Shown piece by piece: positions 1 to 5,495 of a DNA stretch of 5,495 bases. A program made the position numbers and the translations under genes. The notes beneath the pieces are model-generated. The model did not search any database. It was not told where the DNA came from and worked only from the letters and a program-made list of their open reading frames with translations. The DNA lies in assembly GCA_019234175.1 (NCBI GenBank), contig JAFALP010000396.1:1-5495 (forward strand), given 5' to 3'. The DNA comes from Actinomycetota bacterium (GTDB taxonomy: Bacteria; Actinomycetota; Thermoleophilia; Gaiellales; Gaiellaceae). How positions within the stretch are numbered: the stretch's first letter is position 1; each line of letters starts with the position of its first letter.

Positions 1-172
1 CGGCGTCCTGCACGTGCGCGACCTCTTCTCCGCCGTCATCGACCGCGGCATCGCCGAGGTGCGCCTCGAGGATCTCCTCCGTCCTGCATACGTCGTCCCG
101 GAGACGAAGGACCTCGCGTCGCTGCTGCAGGAGTTCCGGCGCACGAACAACCACTTCGCGATCGTCGTCGAC

Positions 173-175
173 TAA
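173..175 (+). other. In-frame ochre codon replacing the conserved Glu of the CBS2 VVDEYG motif
   Basis: Codons read GTC GTC GAC TAA TAC GGC, where family members read V-V-D-E-Y-G. GAA to TAA is a single G-to-T change at base 173. All other stop codons in the window are TGA (five) or TAG (three); this TAA is the only ochre codon in a coding frame. That fits an accidental mutation or a base-call error better than a natural gene end. Confidence 0.9.
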
Positions 176-184
176 TACGGCGCG

Positions 185-535
<351 letters not shown>

Positions 536-562
<27 letters not shown>

Positions 563-913
563 CGCGATCTCGCCGTCGCTGATCGTCCACGCGGCGAGCG
601 TCTCGTCGCGGACGCCGTAGATGAGATAGGGACGCCCGGCCCAGAGGCCGATGTTCTCCACGTCGGTGCGCGACGGGCGCGCGGGGGACGACAGGTGCGA
701 GTGGACGACCGCTTGGTCGAGGTCGATCTCCGCCCAGCGCGCCGGGTCGAGGTAGAGCTCGAAGCGGTACGGGGACGCGGCCTTGTTCTCGGCGCGGACG
801 TACTCGACCGCGCGGCCGCCGTCGAGGAGGAGCAGCCCGCAGGACTCGTTCGGCGCTTCCGCGCGGGCATGATCCGCGATCGCGTCGCGGACCGCCGCGG
901 GGACTACCACCAC
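536..913 (-). CDS. mec: JAMM/MPN+ zinc metalloprotease, CysO-cysteine hydrolase (Mec family)
   Basis: This 125-residue protein matches the Mec/Rv1334 type of prokaryotic JAMM peptidase, which cuts cysteine from the CysO-Cys adduct and regenerates CysO. The JAMM signature is intact: Glu23 in NESCGLL, then H71-S-H73, seven residues, Ser81 and Asp84 in HSHLSSPARPSRTD. The two His and the Asp bind zinc; the Glu is the general base. It is a single cytosolic domain, slightly shorter than the mycobacterial homolog. It is the last gene of the moeZ-cysO-cysM-mec run; its GTG start overlaps the end of cysM by 10 bases (a second GTG one codon in would give 7), so it is probably translated by coupling. 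A weak GGA lies about nine bases before the first GTG. The 3' end overlaps the CorC-like gene tail-to-tail by 27 bases. Family assignment is firm from the motif; the substrate follows from the neighbours. Confidence 0.93.
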
Positions 914-1848
914 AGCGTGCGTTCCATCGAGCGCCCGACGTCGTCGGTCGACCAGAAGTCGGCGCTCAGGTATTTCCAGCCGCCGTCGGCGAGGACCGCG
1001 ACGACGACCGCGCTCTCGTCCAGCTCGGCGGCGAGCTTGCGCGCGACGTGCACGACCGCGCCGCCGGAGACGCCGGCGAAGATCCCTTCGGCGTCCAGCA
1101 GCGCGCGCACGGCTGCGACCGACTCCTCGTTGGAGACGAGCACCTTCCGGTCGAGCTTCGACACGTCGAGGATGGGCGGCACGTACCCCTCGTCGAGCGA
1201 GCGCAGGCCCATCACGGCGTCGCCGGGCAGCGGCTCGGCGGCGGCGACGACGATGTCGGGGAACGTCTCGCGGAGCCGCTCGCCCGCGCCCATGAGGGTG
1301 CCGCCGGTGCCGAGCCCGGCGACGAGCACGTCCACCCGTTCGAGCGCCTCGGCGATCTCCGCGCCCGTTCCCTCGTAGTGCGCGCGGGGGTTCGCCGGAT
1401 TCGCGTACTGGAAGGGCATGAACCAGCGCGGGTCGCGCTCGGCCATCTCGAGGGCGAGCTTCACCGCGCCGTTCGATCCCTCCGCGGCCGGCGAGTCGAC
1501 GATCGTGGCGCCGTACAGGCGCAGCAGCCGGCGCCGCTCCTCGGTCGCGTTCTCGGGAAGGACGACCGTGAGCGGATAGCCCTTCAGCTTCGCGACGAGC
1601 GCGAGCGAGATGCCGGTGTTCCCGCTCGTCGGCTCGAGCAGCTCGCGGCCCGGCTGGAGCTCGCCGGCGGCCTCGGCCGCCTCGATCATCGCCCTGGCGA
1701 CGCGGTCCTTGATCGAGCCGGTGGGGTTCTGGCCCTCGAGCTTCGCGAAGATGCGCGCGCCGCCGCGCGGCGATGCGCGCCGCAGCTCGACGAGCGGCGT
1801 GTTCCCGACGAGGTCGAGCAGCGACGAGACGATGACCTGGCTAGGCAC
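904..1848 (-). CDS. cysM: CysM, PLP-dependent cysteine synthase using CysO thiocarboxylate (likely O-phosphoserine-dependent)
   Basis: A fold-type II PLP enzyme of 314 residues. Visible motifs are LVGNTPLVEL (13-22), the PLP lysine K47 in NPTGSIKDR, the substrate loop TSGNTG (74-79), the phosphate-binding loop GTGGT (180-184), and Ser261 in FAGVSGGAV, expected to hydrogen-bond the PLP ring nitrogen. It follows M. tuberculosis CysM (Rv1336) closely in AAEGSN, FQYANPAN, DEGYVP, EGIFAGVSGGA and DGGWKYLS. Arg216 in GLRSLDEGYVP aligns with Arg220 of the mycobacterial enzyme, which selects O-phosphoserine over O-acetylserine. The tail ends LWW; the mycobacterial one ends LWA and folds over the active site. 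The reaction joins the serine-derived aminoacrylate with sulfur from CysO-COSH to give CysO-Cys. The GTG start lies inside the last codons of cysO (8-base overlap) and places GNTPL at the family position. Substrate preference is inferred from residue conservation and context. Confidence 0.95.
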   Translation of the reverse strand: MPSQVIVSSLLDLVGNTPLVELRRASPRGGARIFAKLEGQNPTGSIKDRVARAMIEAAEAAGELQPGRELLEPTSGNTGISLALVAKLKGYPLTVVLPENATEERRRLLRLYGATIVDSPAAEGSNGAVKLALEMAERDPRWFMPFQYANPANPRAHYEGTGAEIAEALERVDVLVAGLGTGGTLMGAGERLRETFPDIVVAAAEPLPGDAVMGLRSLDEGYVPPILDVSKLDRKVLVSNEESVAAVRALLDAEGIFAGVSGGAVVHVARKLAAELDESAVVVAVLADGGWKYLSADFWSTDDVGRSMERTLWW

Positions 1849-2113
1849 CGCCTGCCATCGCCGGCAGGAGGATGACGGTCGAGCCGTCGTGCACCTCGGT
1901 GTCGATGCCGTCCAGCGTTCGCACGTCCTCGCCCTCGACGTAGACGTTCACGAAGGGCGCGATGTCGGCGCCGTCGACGAGCTGCGTGCGCAGCCCGGGG
2001 AAGCGGCTCGTCAGGTCGTCGAGCAGCTCGCGCACGGTGCCGCCGGAGGCGTGCACCTCGCGCTCGCCGCCGGTCTCGGTGCGGAGCGTGGGTGGGATTC
2101 TCACGGTCTTCAT
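1841..2113 (-). CDS. cysO: CysO, ubiquitin-like (MoaD/ThiS fold) sulfur carrier protein ending in Gly-Gly-Ala
   Basis: A 90-residue beta-grasp protein. The start MKTVRIPPTLRTETGG, the middle FVNVYVEGEDVR and the end GSTVILLPAMAGGA align along the length with M. tuberculosis CysO (Rv1335), which has VSIPTILRPHTGG, FVNIYVNDEDVR and ILPAVAGG. The C-terminal diglycine is adenylated by MoeZ and converted to a thiocarboxylate that feeds CysM. The ATG at 2113 is chosen because it matches the homolog start, makes an ATGA overlap with the moeZ stop and has a GGGAGG upstream; a longer frame to 2185 is just moeZ read out of frame. Oddity: one Ala codon (GCC) follows GG before the TAG. The GTG of cysM is built from the last two bases of one codon and the first of the next, so this end is under dual coding constraint. 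The extra residue would need removal before activation. Confidence 0.93.
   Translation of the reverse strand: MKTVRIPPTLRTETGGEREVHASGGTVRELLDDLTSRFPGLRTQLVDGADIAPFVNVYVEGEDVRTLDGIDTEVHDGSTVILLPAMAGGA
1851..1868 (-). promoter_or_regulatory. Small hairpin just upstream of the cysM start
   Basis: In the minus-strand mRNA CCTGCC and GGCAGG pair around a six-base loop, ending two bases before the cysM GTG. GGCAGG is the only Shine-Dalgarno-like stretch there. The hairpin lies in the last codons of cysO, so ribosomes finishing cysO would open it; this would favour coupled translation. Folding is inferred from sequence only. Confidence 0.3.
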
Positions 2114-3285
2114 GCGTGCGCTGGCCTCCCGGAGCAGAACTCCACGTAGTCGATGTACTCGGTGATGGTCGGATGCTCGCCGCACACGGGGCAGTTCGGG
2201 TCGCGGCGGAGCGTCACTTCGTTGAACTCGGTCGAGAGCGCGTCGAAGAGGAGCAGGCGGCCGACGAGCGGCTCGCCGATGCCGAGCGCGAGCTTCAGCG
2301 CCTCGCTCGCCTGCAGCGAGCCGACGATGCCGGGCAGCACGCCGAGCACGCCGCCCTCGGCGCAGCTCGGTGCGAGCTCAGGCGGCGGCGGCTGCGGGAA
2401 GAGGCAGCGGTAGCACGGCCCCTCGTGCGGCTTCAGCACCGTCACCTGGCCCTCGAAGCGATAGATCGACCCGTGCACGATCGGAATGTCGTGCCACACG
2501 GCGGCGTCGTTCAGCAGATACCGGGTGGGGAAGTTGTCGGCGCCGTCGACGATCACGTCCCAGCCGTCGGCGAGGATGCGGTCGACGTTCTCGGAGGTGA
2601 GCCGCTCCTTGTACGTGACGACGTCCACGTCCGGGTTGAGCGCCTGCAGCGTCCGCTTCGCCGACTCCGCCTTCGACTCGCCGAGCCGCTCGGTGGAGTG
2701 CGCGATCTGCCGCTGGAGGTTCGACTCGTCCACGACGTCGTCGTCGACGATTCCGAGCCGGCCGACGCCGGCCGCGGCGAGATAGAGCGACGCGGGCGAG
2801 CCGAGGCCGCCGGCGCCGATGAGGAGCACGCGTGCGTCGAGGAGCTTCAGCTGCCCCTCCTCGCCGACCTCCGGGATGAGGAGGTGGCGCGAGTAGCGCC
2901 GGCGCTTCGCGGCGTCGAGCGAGCGCGGCAGCTCGGTGGGGAGGCCGCTGCGCTTCCAGTCGGTGTAGCCGCCGGCGAGCGACGTGACGTTCTCGTAGCC
3001 GAGCTCGCCGAGCGACTTCGCCGCGAACGCCGAGCGGGCGCCGCCGGCGCAGTACAGGAGAATCGATTGCGAGCGGTCGGGCGCCGCCTGCTCGATGCGC
3101 GACTCGAGGAAGCCGCGCGGGATGTGGACGGCGCCGGGGATGCGGCCCTCGCTCCACTCGTCCAGCTCGCGGACGTCGACGACGAGCGGCCGGCCGGGCG
3201 CATCGAGGATCTCGCGCGCGCGAGGGACGTCGACCTCGTCGATCTCCTCCTTGACCTGCTGCAGCAGTTCCCGATAGCTCGCCAT
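2110..3285 (-). CDS. moeZ: MoeZ-type sulfurtransferase/adenylyltransferase with N-terminal rhodanese and C-terminal MoeB/ThiF (E1-like) domain
   Basis: 391 residues, two domains. Residues 1-120 are a rhodanese domain (VVDVRELDEW, GRIPGAVHIP, active loop CAGGARS with Cys79 as persulfide carrier, LAGGYTDW). Residues 125-391 are a MoeB/ThiF/HesA domain: YSRHLLIPEVG, nucleotide loop GAGGLGSP (157-164), NLQRQ (Arg192), DGADNF (247-252), Cys308 in SCAEGGVLG, and a zinc site from CYRC (291/294) and CPVC (365/368). The enzyme adenylates the CysO C-terminus with ATP and replaces AMP with sulfur to form the thiocarboxylate; related enzymes also sulfurate MoaD or ThiS, so wider roles are possible. Mycobacterial MoeZ has the reverse order, MoeB first. 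The tail still carries ITEYIDYVEFC, resembling the linker before the rhodanese domain there. The ATG at 3285 has AGGAAAG just upstream; extension to 3453 would run under the divergent gene. First gene of the operon, overlapping cysO by ATGA. Confidence 0.93.
   Translation of the reverse strand: MASYRELLQQVKEEIDEVDVPRAREILDAPGRPLVVDVRELDEWSEGRIPGAVHIPRGFLESRIEQAAPDRSQSILLYCAGGARSAFAAKSLGELGYENVTSLAGGYTDWKRSGLPTELPRSLDAAKRRRYSRHLLIPEVGEEGQLKLLDARVLLIGAGGLGSPASLYLAAAGVGRLGIVDDDVVDESNLQRQIAHSTERLGESKAESAKRTLQALNPDVDVVTYKERLTSENVDRILADGWDVIVDGADNFPTRYLLNDAAVWHDIPIVHGSIYRFEGQVTVLKPHEGPCYRCLFPQPPPPELAPSCAEGGVLGVLPGIVGSLQASEALKLALGIGEPLVGRLLLFDALSTEFNEVTLRRDPNCPVCGEHPTITEYIDYVEFCSGRPAHA
2125..2130 (-). 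promoter_or_regulatory. Likely ribosome binding site of cysO inside the end of moeZ
   Basis: GGGAGG on the minus strand lies 11 bases before the ATG at 2113, within the last codons of moeZ. The spacing is a little long, but with the ATGA stop/start overlap it supports the short cysO start. Confidence 0.5.
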
Positions 3286-3331
3286 GACTTTCCTAAAGAT
3301 AGCGAGTTCGTGCCGACTAGGCTGGCTCGCG
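3286..3331. promoter_or_regulatory. Divergent promoter region between moeZ operon and TPR-like gene
   Basis: This 46-base spacer between divergent starts is distinctly more A/T-rich than its surroundings and must hold or border both promoters. On the plus strand TAGGCT (3318-3323) fits a TANNNT -10 element; a transcript starting near 3330 would carry the GAGGA at 3340-3344 before GTG 3350. On the minus strand TATCTT (3301-3296) also fits TANNNT, but would start transcription within a few bases of the moeZ ATG and leave out its ribosome site. No clear -35 hexamer is visible on either strand. Element positions are tentative. Confidence 0.35.
3288..3294 (-). promoter_or_regulatory. Ribosome binding site of moeZ
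   Basis: On the minus strand AGGAAAG lies just before the ATG at 3285 (AGGA, then five bases). It decides the moeZ start against the longer open frame upstream. Confidence 0.7.
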
Positions 3332-4204
3332 TTGAGCCCGAGGACGCGTGTGTTCGCCATCGTCGCCACGGCCGCCGTCGTCGTGGCGGGGGCGACCGTG
3401 GGCGTGACCCTCCTCCAGACCCGCGGCGAGAGCACCGGGACGACGGCGCGCAAGGGTTTCCCGCCGCTCGATCTGCCCGCCTCGCCCGCGGTGCGGCTCT
3501 ACCAGGCCGGCAAGCACGCGCAGGCAGAGGCGCTCTTCTCGCGGTCGCACGACCTCGGGGACGAGATCGGCGCCGCGTTCGCCCGCTGGCCGCACGGCAC
3601 GCTCGACGACATGGAGAAGCTCGTTGCCGCCAACCCGGAGAGCGGGCTCGCCCAGCTCCACCTCGGACTGGCGGCGTACTGGTCCGGCCGCGACGCGGAC
3701 GCGGCGACCGCGTGGACGGACGCCGCCAAGGTCCAGCCGGACGAACCGTCCGCGATCACCGCGCTCGACTTTCTCCATCCCGGCGTCGCGCCCGGGCTGC
3801 CGCCGATCGTCGTCGACGAGCGCGAGATCGATCCGCACGCGCGCGCGTTGCTGCTGAAGGGGATCGAATCGTGGGACCGTGAGCACGTCGTCACGGCGAA
3901 GCGGGAGATCGACGCGGCAGCGAAGCGTGCGCCGCGCGACCCGGTGGTGCTCACCGCCGATGCGGTGGCGACGTTCACGCCCGCGAGCCCGGAGCGCCCG
4001 TTCCCGAAGCTCGGTCCGCTCACCGCGGAGTTCCCGAAGGCGGCCGTCGTCCGTCTCCACCTCGGCGTCCTTCTGCTCTGGACGCGGCAGGTGAAGAAGG
4101 GGGAGCAGCAGCTGCGACTCGCGGTCGCGGCGCAGCCCGGATCGGTCTATGCGTCCCAGGCGAAGGTGTTGTTGAACGCCTTGTCGAAAGATGGGACTCA
4201 CTAG
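3332..4204 (+). CDS. Membrane-anchored TPR-like repeat protein, function unknown
   Basis: About 290 residues. After a short basic start (MSPRTR) there is one hydrophobic segment (about 7-28, rich in Ala and Val), a Gly/Ser/Thr linker, then a helical region with TPR-like patterns: LYQAGKHAQAEALFSRS (about 55-71), LHLGLAAYWSGRDADAATAW (about 109-128) and LHLGVLLLWTRQVKKGEQQL (about 242-261), the second and third followed by AxxxxP turns. It is probably a single-pass protein with a soluble, possibly extracytoplasmic, protein-binding region. No catalytic motif is seen. Start choice is uncertain. TTG at 3332 gives a basic residue cluster before the membrane segment; GTG at 3350 has the better ribosome site (GAGGA, five bases before); ATG at 3284 gives a long N-terminus whose codons lack the usual G/C third-position bias, so it is disfavoured. 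It is divergent from moeZ and 80 bases upstream of the sigma gene. I do not recognise an orthologous group. Confidence 0.8.
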   Translation: MSPRTRVFAIVATAAVVVAGATVGVTLLQTRGESTGTTARKGFPPLDLPASPAVRLYQAGKHAQAEALFSRSHDLGDEIGAAFARWPHGTLDDMEKLVAANPESGLAQLHLGLAAYWSGRDADAATAWTDAAKVQPDEPSAITALDFLHPGVAPGLPPIVVDEREIDPHARALLLKGIESWDREHVVTAKREIDAAAKRAPRDPVVLTADAVATFTPASPERPFPKLGPLTAEFPKAAVVRLHLGVLLLWTRQVKKGEQQLRLAVAAQPGSVYASQAKVLLNALSKDGTH

Positions 4205-4228
4205 GCCGAATATGAGCCGAACGGCCTA
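4202..4228. repeat. Inverted repeat at the end of the TPR-like gene
   Basis: TAGGCCG (4202-4208) and CGGCCTA (4222-4228) are perfect 7-base arms around a 13-base centre; the left arm starts at the TAG stop codon. There is no T-run after it, so it is not a classic intrinsic terminator. It could be a weak terminator or an operator upstream of the sigma gene. Within it GCCGAA is repeated at 4205-4210 and 4216-4221, an 11-base step. Confidence 0.4.
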
Positions 4229-4274
4229 TGGCGCCTCGTCCGACGCGCCAGGCATAGTGCGGCATCGCCGAGGC
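4229..4274 (+). promoter_or_regulatory. Leader of the sigma factor gene, possible -10 element CATAGT
   Basis: The spacer before the sigma ribosome site holds CATAGT (4253-4258), which matches four of six bases of TATAAT. A transcript from about 4265 would have a leader of about 20 bases. No recognisable -35 is at the right spacing. Transcription from the TPR-like gene upstream is also possible because only 80 bases separate the two genes. Confidence 0.25.
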
Positions 4275-4281
4275 AGGGAGG
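4275..4281 (+). promoter_or_regulatory. Ribosome binding site of the sigma factor gene
   Basis: AGGGAGG stands three bases before the ATG at 4285. The match to the anti-Shine-Dalgarno is strong and the spacing slightly short. It supports this start over downstream ones. Confidence 0.65.
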
Positions 4282-4284
4282 CCC

Positions 4285-5376
4285 ATGAGCGCGAAGGAAG
4301 CCACGGACGTCCGCGAGGTCGCCGACATCCTGGAGACGGACGAGGCACGCCACCTGCTCGAGGCCGCACAGGCCGCCGGCGGGTCGCTGAGCCAGGAGGA
4401 GATCGCGCTCGCGCTCGACGAGCTCGACCTCGACGCCGGGCAGCTCGACGACTTCTACCACGCGCTCGAAGAGATGCAGATCGACGTCGTCGGCGGCGCC
4501 GGCGAAGAGGTCGAGGAGACGCGCGAGGAGATCAAGGCGGAGGTGCGCGAGATCTCCACCGACTCGCTCCAGCTCTTCCTCAAGGACATCGGCAAGGTCG
4601 ACCTGCTCACCGCCGCTCAGGAGGTGGAGCTCGCGAAGCGCATCGAGCGCGGCGACCATCTCGCCAAGCAGGAGATGATCGAGGCGAACCTGCGCCTCGT
4701 CGTCTCGATCGCGAAGCGCTATCGCAACCAGGGCCTGCCCTTCCTCGACCTCATCCAGGAGGGGACGATCGGCCTCGTCCGCGCGGCGGAGAAGTTCGAC
4801 TACCGCAAGGGCTTCAAGTTCTCGACGTATGCGACGTGGTGGATCCGCCAGGCGGTCGCGCGCGCCCTCGCCGACAAGGCGCGGACGATCCGCATGCCGG
4901 TGCACGTGGTCGAGAAGCTGAACAAGATCGTGCGCACCGAGCGCAAGCTGCGCGCCGAGCTGTGCCGCGAGCCGACGCCGCTCGAGATCGCGCTCGACCT
5001 CGACCTGCCGCTCGAGGAGGTCGAGTCGATCATGCGCAGCTCGCAGACGCCGGTCTCGCTCGAGAAGCCCGTCGGCGACGAGGAGGAGTCCGAGTTCGGG
5101 CACTTCATCACCGACGAGAACGTCCCGCTGCCCGACGAGGTCGCCGACGAGGCGATGCGCAAGGAGCAGCTGCGGAAGATCCTCGGCACGCTCTCGCACC
5201 GCGAGCGCCGCGTCCTCGAGCTGCGCTACGGGCTCGACGGCGAGCATCCGCGCACGCTCGACGAGGTGGGGCGGACGTTCAACGTCACGCGTGAGCGCAT
5301 CCGGCAGATCGAGAACCAGAGCCTGAAGAAGCTCCGCGCCCTGGCCGACTCGATCAGCCTGCGAGACGTCGCCTGA
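4285..5376 (+). CDS. rpoD: RNA polymerase sigma factor, sigma-70 family, RpoD/SigA type
   Basis: 363 residues with the layout of a primary-type sigma factor: a short acidic region 1.1-like part (about 9-70, including LSQEEIALALDELDLD and DFYHALEEMQIDVV); region 1.2 (DSLQLFLKDIGKVDLLTAAQ, 93-112); region 2 (ANLRLVVSIAKRYR 134-147, core-binding DLIQEG 155-160, KFSTYATWWIRQA 178-190, DKARTIRMPVHVVE 197-210); region 3; and region 4 (LSHRERRVLELRYGL 303-317, then the -35-binding helix-turn-helix TLDEVGRTFNVTRERIRQIE, 324-343). It directs RNA polymerase to -10/-35 promoters. Start is ATG with AGGGAGG three bases upstream. It is much shorter than mycobacterial SigA, lacking the long N-terminal extension. 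The -10-reading helix has Gln189 (E. coli Gln437) but Ala192 where sigma-70 has Thr440. It could be the housekeeping factor or a group 2 paralog. Its end overlaps a convergent gene by 23 bases. Confidence 0.95.
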   Translation: MSAKEATDVREVADILETDEARHLLEAAQAAGGSLSQEEIALALDELDLDAGQLDDFYHALEEMQIDVVGGAGEEVEETREEIKAEVREISTDSLQLFLKDIGKVDLLTAAQEVELAKRIERGDHLAKQEMIEANLRLVVSIAKRYRNQGLPFLDLIQEGTIGLVRAAEKFDYRKGFKFSTYATWWIRQAVARALADKARTIRMPVHVVEKLNKIVRTERKLRAELCREPTPLEIALDLDLPLEEVESIMRSSQTPVSLEKPVGDEEESEFGHFITDENVPLPDEVADEAMRKEQLRKILGTLSHRERRVLELRYGLDGEHPRTLDEVGRTFNVTRERIRQIENQSLKKLRALADSISLRDVA

Positions 5377-5494
5377 TTCCGGCGGCGTCGAGCCCGTGCG
5401 CGGCACGGTGCTCTTCCCTCGTGCCGTAGCGGCGTAGCTCGGCGTTCGCCACGCCGAGCGATCGCACGCGGTAGGGGCGGTCCGCGAGCTCCTG
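5354..5494 (-). CDS. Unrecognised protein, C-terminal 46 residues only (5' end beyond the window)
   Basis: A minus-strand frame is open from the right edge to a TGA at 5354-5356. It reads QELADRPYRVRSLGVANAEL, then RRYGTREEHRAAHGLDAAGI and RRRLAG. Third codon positions are G or C in about 38 of 46 codons, matching real genes here, while the other minus-strand frame I read through this stretch shows no such bias. A coding end is therefore likely, though too little is visible to assign a family. Composition is Arg/Ala-rich with no hydrophobic segment. It is convergent with the sigma gene and shares its last 23 bases, like the corC/mec pair at the other end of the window. Confidence 0.6.
   Translation of the reverse strand, partial: QELADRPYRVRSLGVANAELRRYGTREEHRAAHGLDAAGIRRRLAG
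5401..5459 (+). terminator. Two tandem GC-rich hairpins after the sigma gene, possible terminator
   Basis: The first hairpin pairs CGGCACG (5401-5407) with CGTGCCG (5420-5426) over a 12-base loop. The second pairs GCTCGGCGT (5437-5445) with ACGCCGAGC (5451-5459), nine perfect pairs with a five-base loop. They begin 25 bases after the sigma stop codon. Neither is followed by a T-run, and both lie within the convergent gene's coding sequence, so a terminator role is a suggestion only. Confidence 0.35.
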
Positions 5495-5495
5495 C

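Noticed and set aside
173..175. TAA recoded to an amino acid genome-wide
   Set aside because: One codon in one gene is no basis for code reassignment; a point mutation or base error is simpler.
1048..1875. Plus-strand open frame opposite cysM
   Set aside because: It is the antisense shadow of a clear PLP enzyme; no motif and a His/Arg-rich composition.
2114..2185. N-terminal extension of cysO (24 extra residues)
   Set aside because: It lies entirely within moeZ, reads unlike any carrier protein, and ATG 2113 matches the homolog start and forms an ATGA overlap.
3296..3301. TATCTT as a firm -10 element for the moeZ operon
   Set aside because: It would start the transcript within a few bases of the ATG, cutting off the visible AGGAAAG ribosome site, and has no -35; kept only as part of a tentative promoter region.
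3286..3453. N-terminal extension of moeZ (56 extra residues)
   Set aside because: It would run opposite to the TPR-like gene, is Thr/Val/Ala-rich with no domain match, and the ATG at 3285 has a good ribosome binding site.
2092..3882. Long plus-strand open frame of 596 codons across the moeZ region
   Set aside because: It is the antisense shadow of moeZ and an off-frame read of the TPR-like gene; the translation is Arg/Ala/Asp/Glu-rich with no domain, as GC-rich antisense frames are.
4201..5406. Long minus-strand open frame of 401 codons opposite the sigma gene
   Set aside because: It is the shadow of rpoD; the plus-strand protein has all sigma-70 motifs, while this one is repetitive Leu/Arg/Glu/Asp.

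Overview
The window is GC-rich and almost fully coding, with strong G/C bias at third codon positions. Eight genes or gene parts overlap or sit very close together. A CysO-type sulfur-carrier cysteine pathway and an actinobacterial-looking RpoD-like sigma factor point to Actinomycetota. The sigma factor, the rhodanese-first MoeZ and the very high GC suggest a deep branch such as Thermoleophilia; that placement is inference, not proof.

Layout. (1) Bases 2-562 (+) hold the C-terminal part of a CBS/CorC_HlyC membrane protein of the hemolysin/CNNM family. Its reading frame is broken by one in-frame TAA at 173-175, exactly where the conserved Glu of the VVDEYG motif should be. (2) Bases 536-3285 (-) hold four head-to-tail overlapping genes, transcribed moeZ > cysO > cysM > mec. 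(3) Bases 3332-4204 (+) encode a membrane-anchored TPR-like protein, divergent from moeZ. (4) Bases 4285-5376 (+) encode a primary-type sigma-70 factor. (5) Bases 5354-5494 (-) are the C-terminal end of an unrecognised gene that converges on the sigma gene and runs off the window.

How the genes work together. The four-gene minus-strand cluster is a complete carrier-protein route to cysteine. MoeZ (rhodanese plus E1-like adenylyltransferase) activates the C-terminus of CysO and converts it to a thiocarboxylate. CysM, a PLP enzyme with the features of an O-phosphoserine sulfhydrylase, uses that thiocarboxylate as sulfur donor. Mec, a JAMM metalloprotease, releases cysteine from the CysO-Cys adduct. 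The pathway is established in Mycobacterium tuberculosis, where mec-cysO-cysM are linked but moeZ is elsewhere. Here all four overlap by 4-10 bases, implying one transcript and translational coupling.

The points most worth a second look are: CysO ends in Gly-Gly-Ala instead of Gly-Gly, so a carrier-maturation cleavage, perhaps by the neighbouring Mec, may be needed; MoeZ has its domains in the opposite order from the mycobacterial enzyme; the CorC-like gene carries a nonsense codon; and the sigma factor has Ala at the position of E. coli sigma-70 Thr440. No RNA genes, CRISPR arrays or mobile elements were found.
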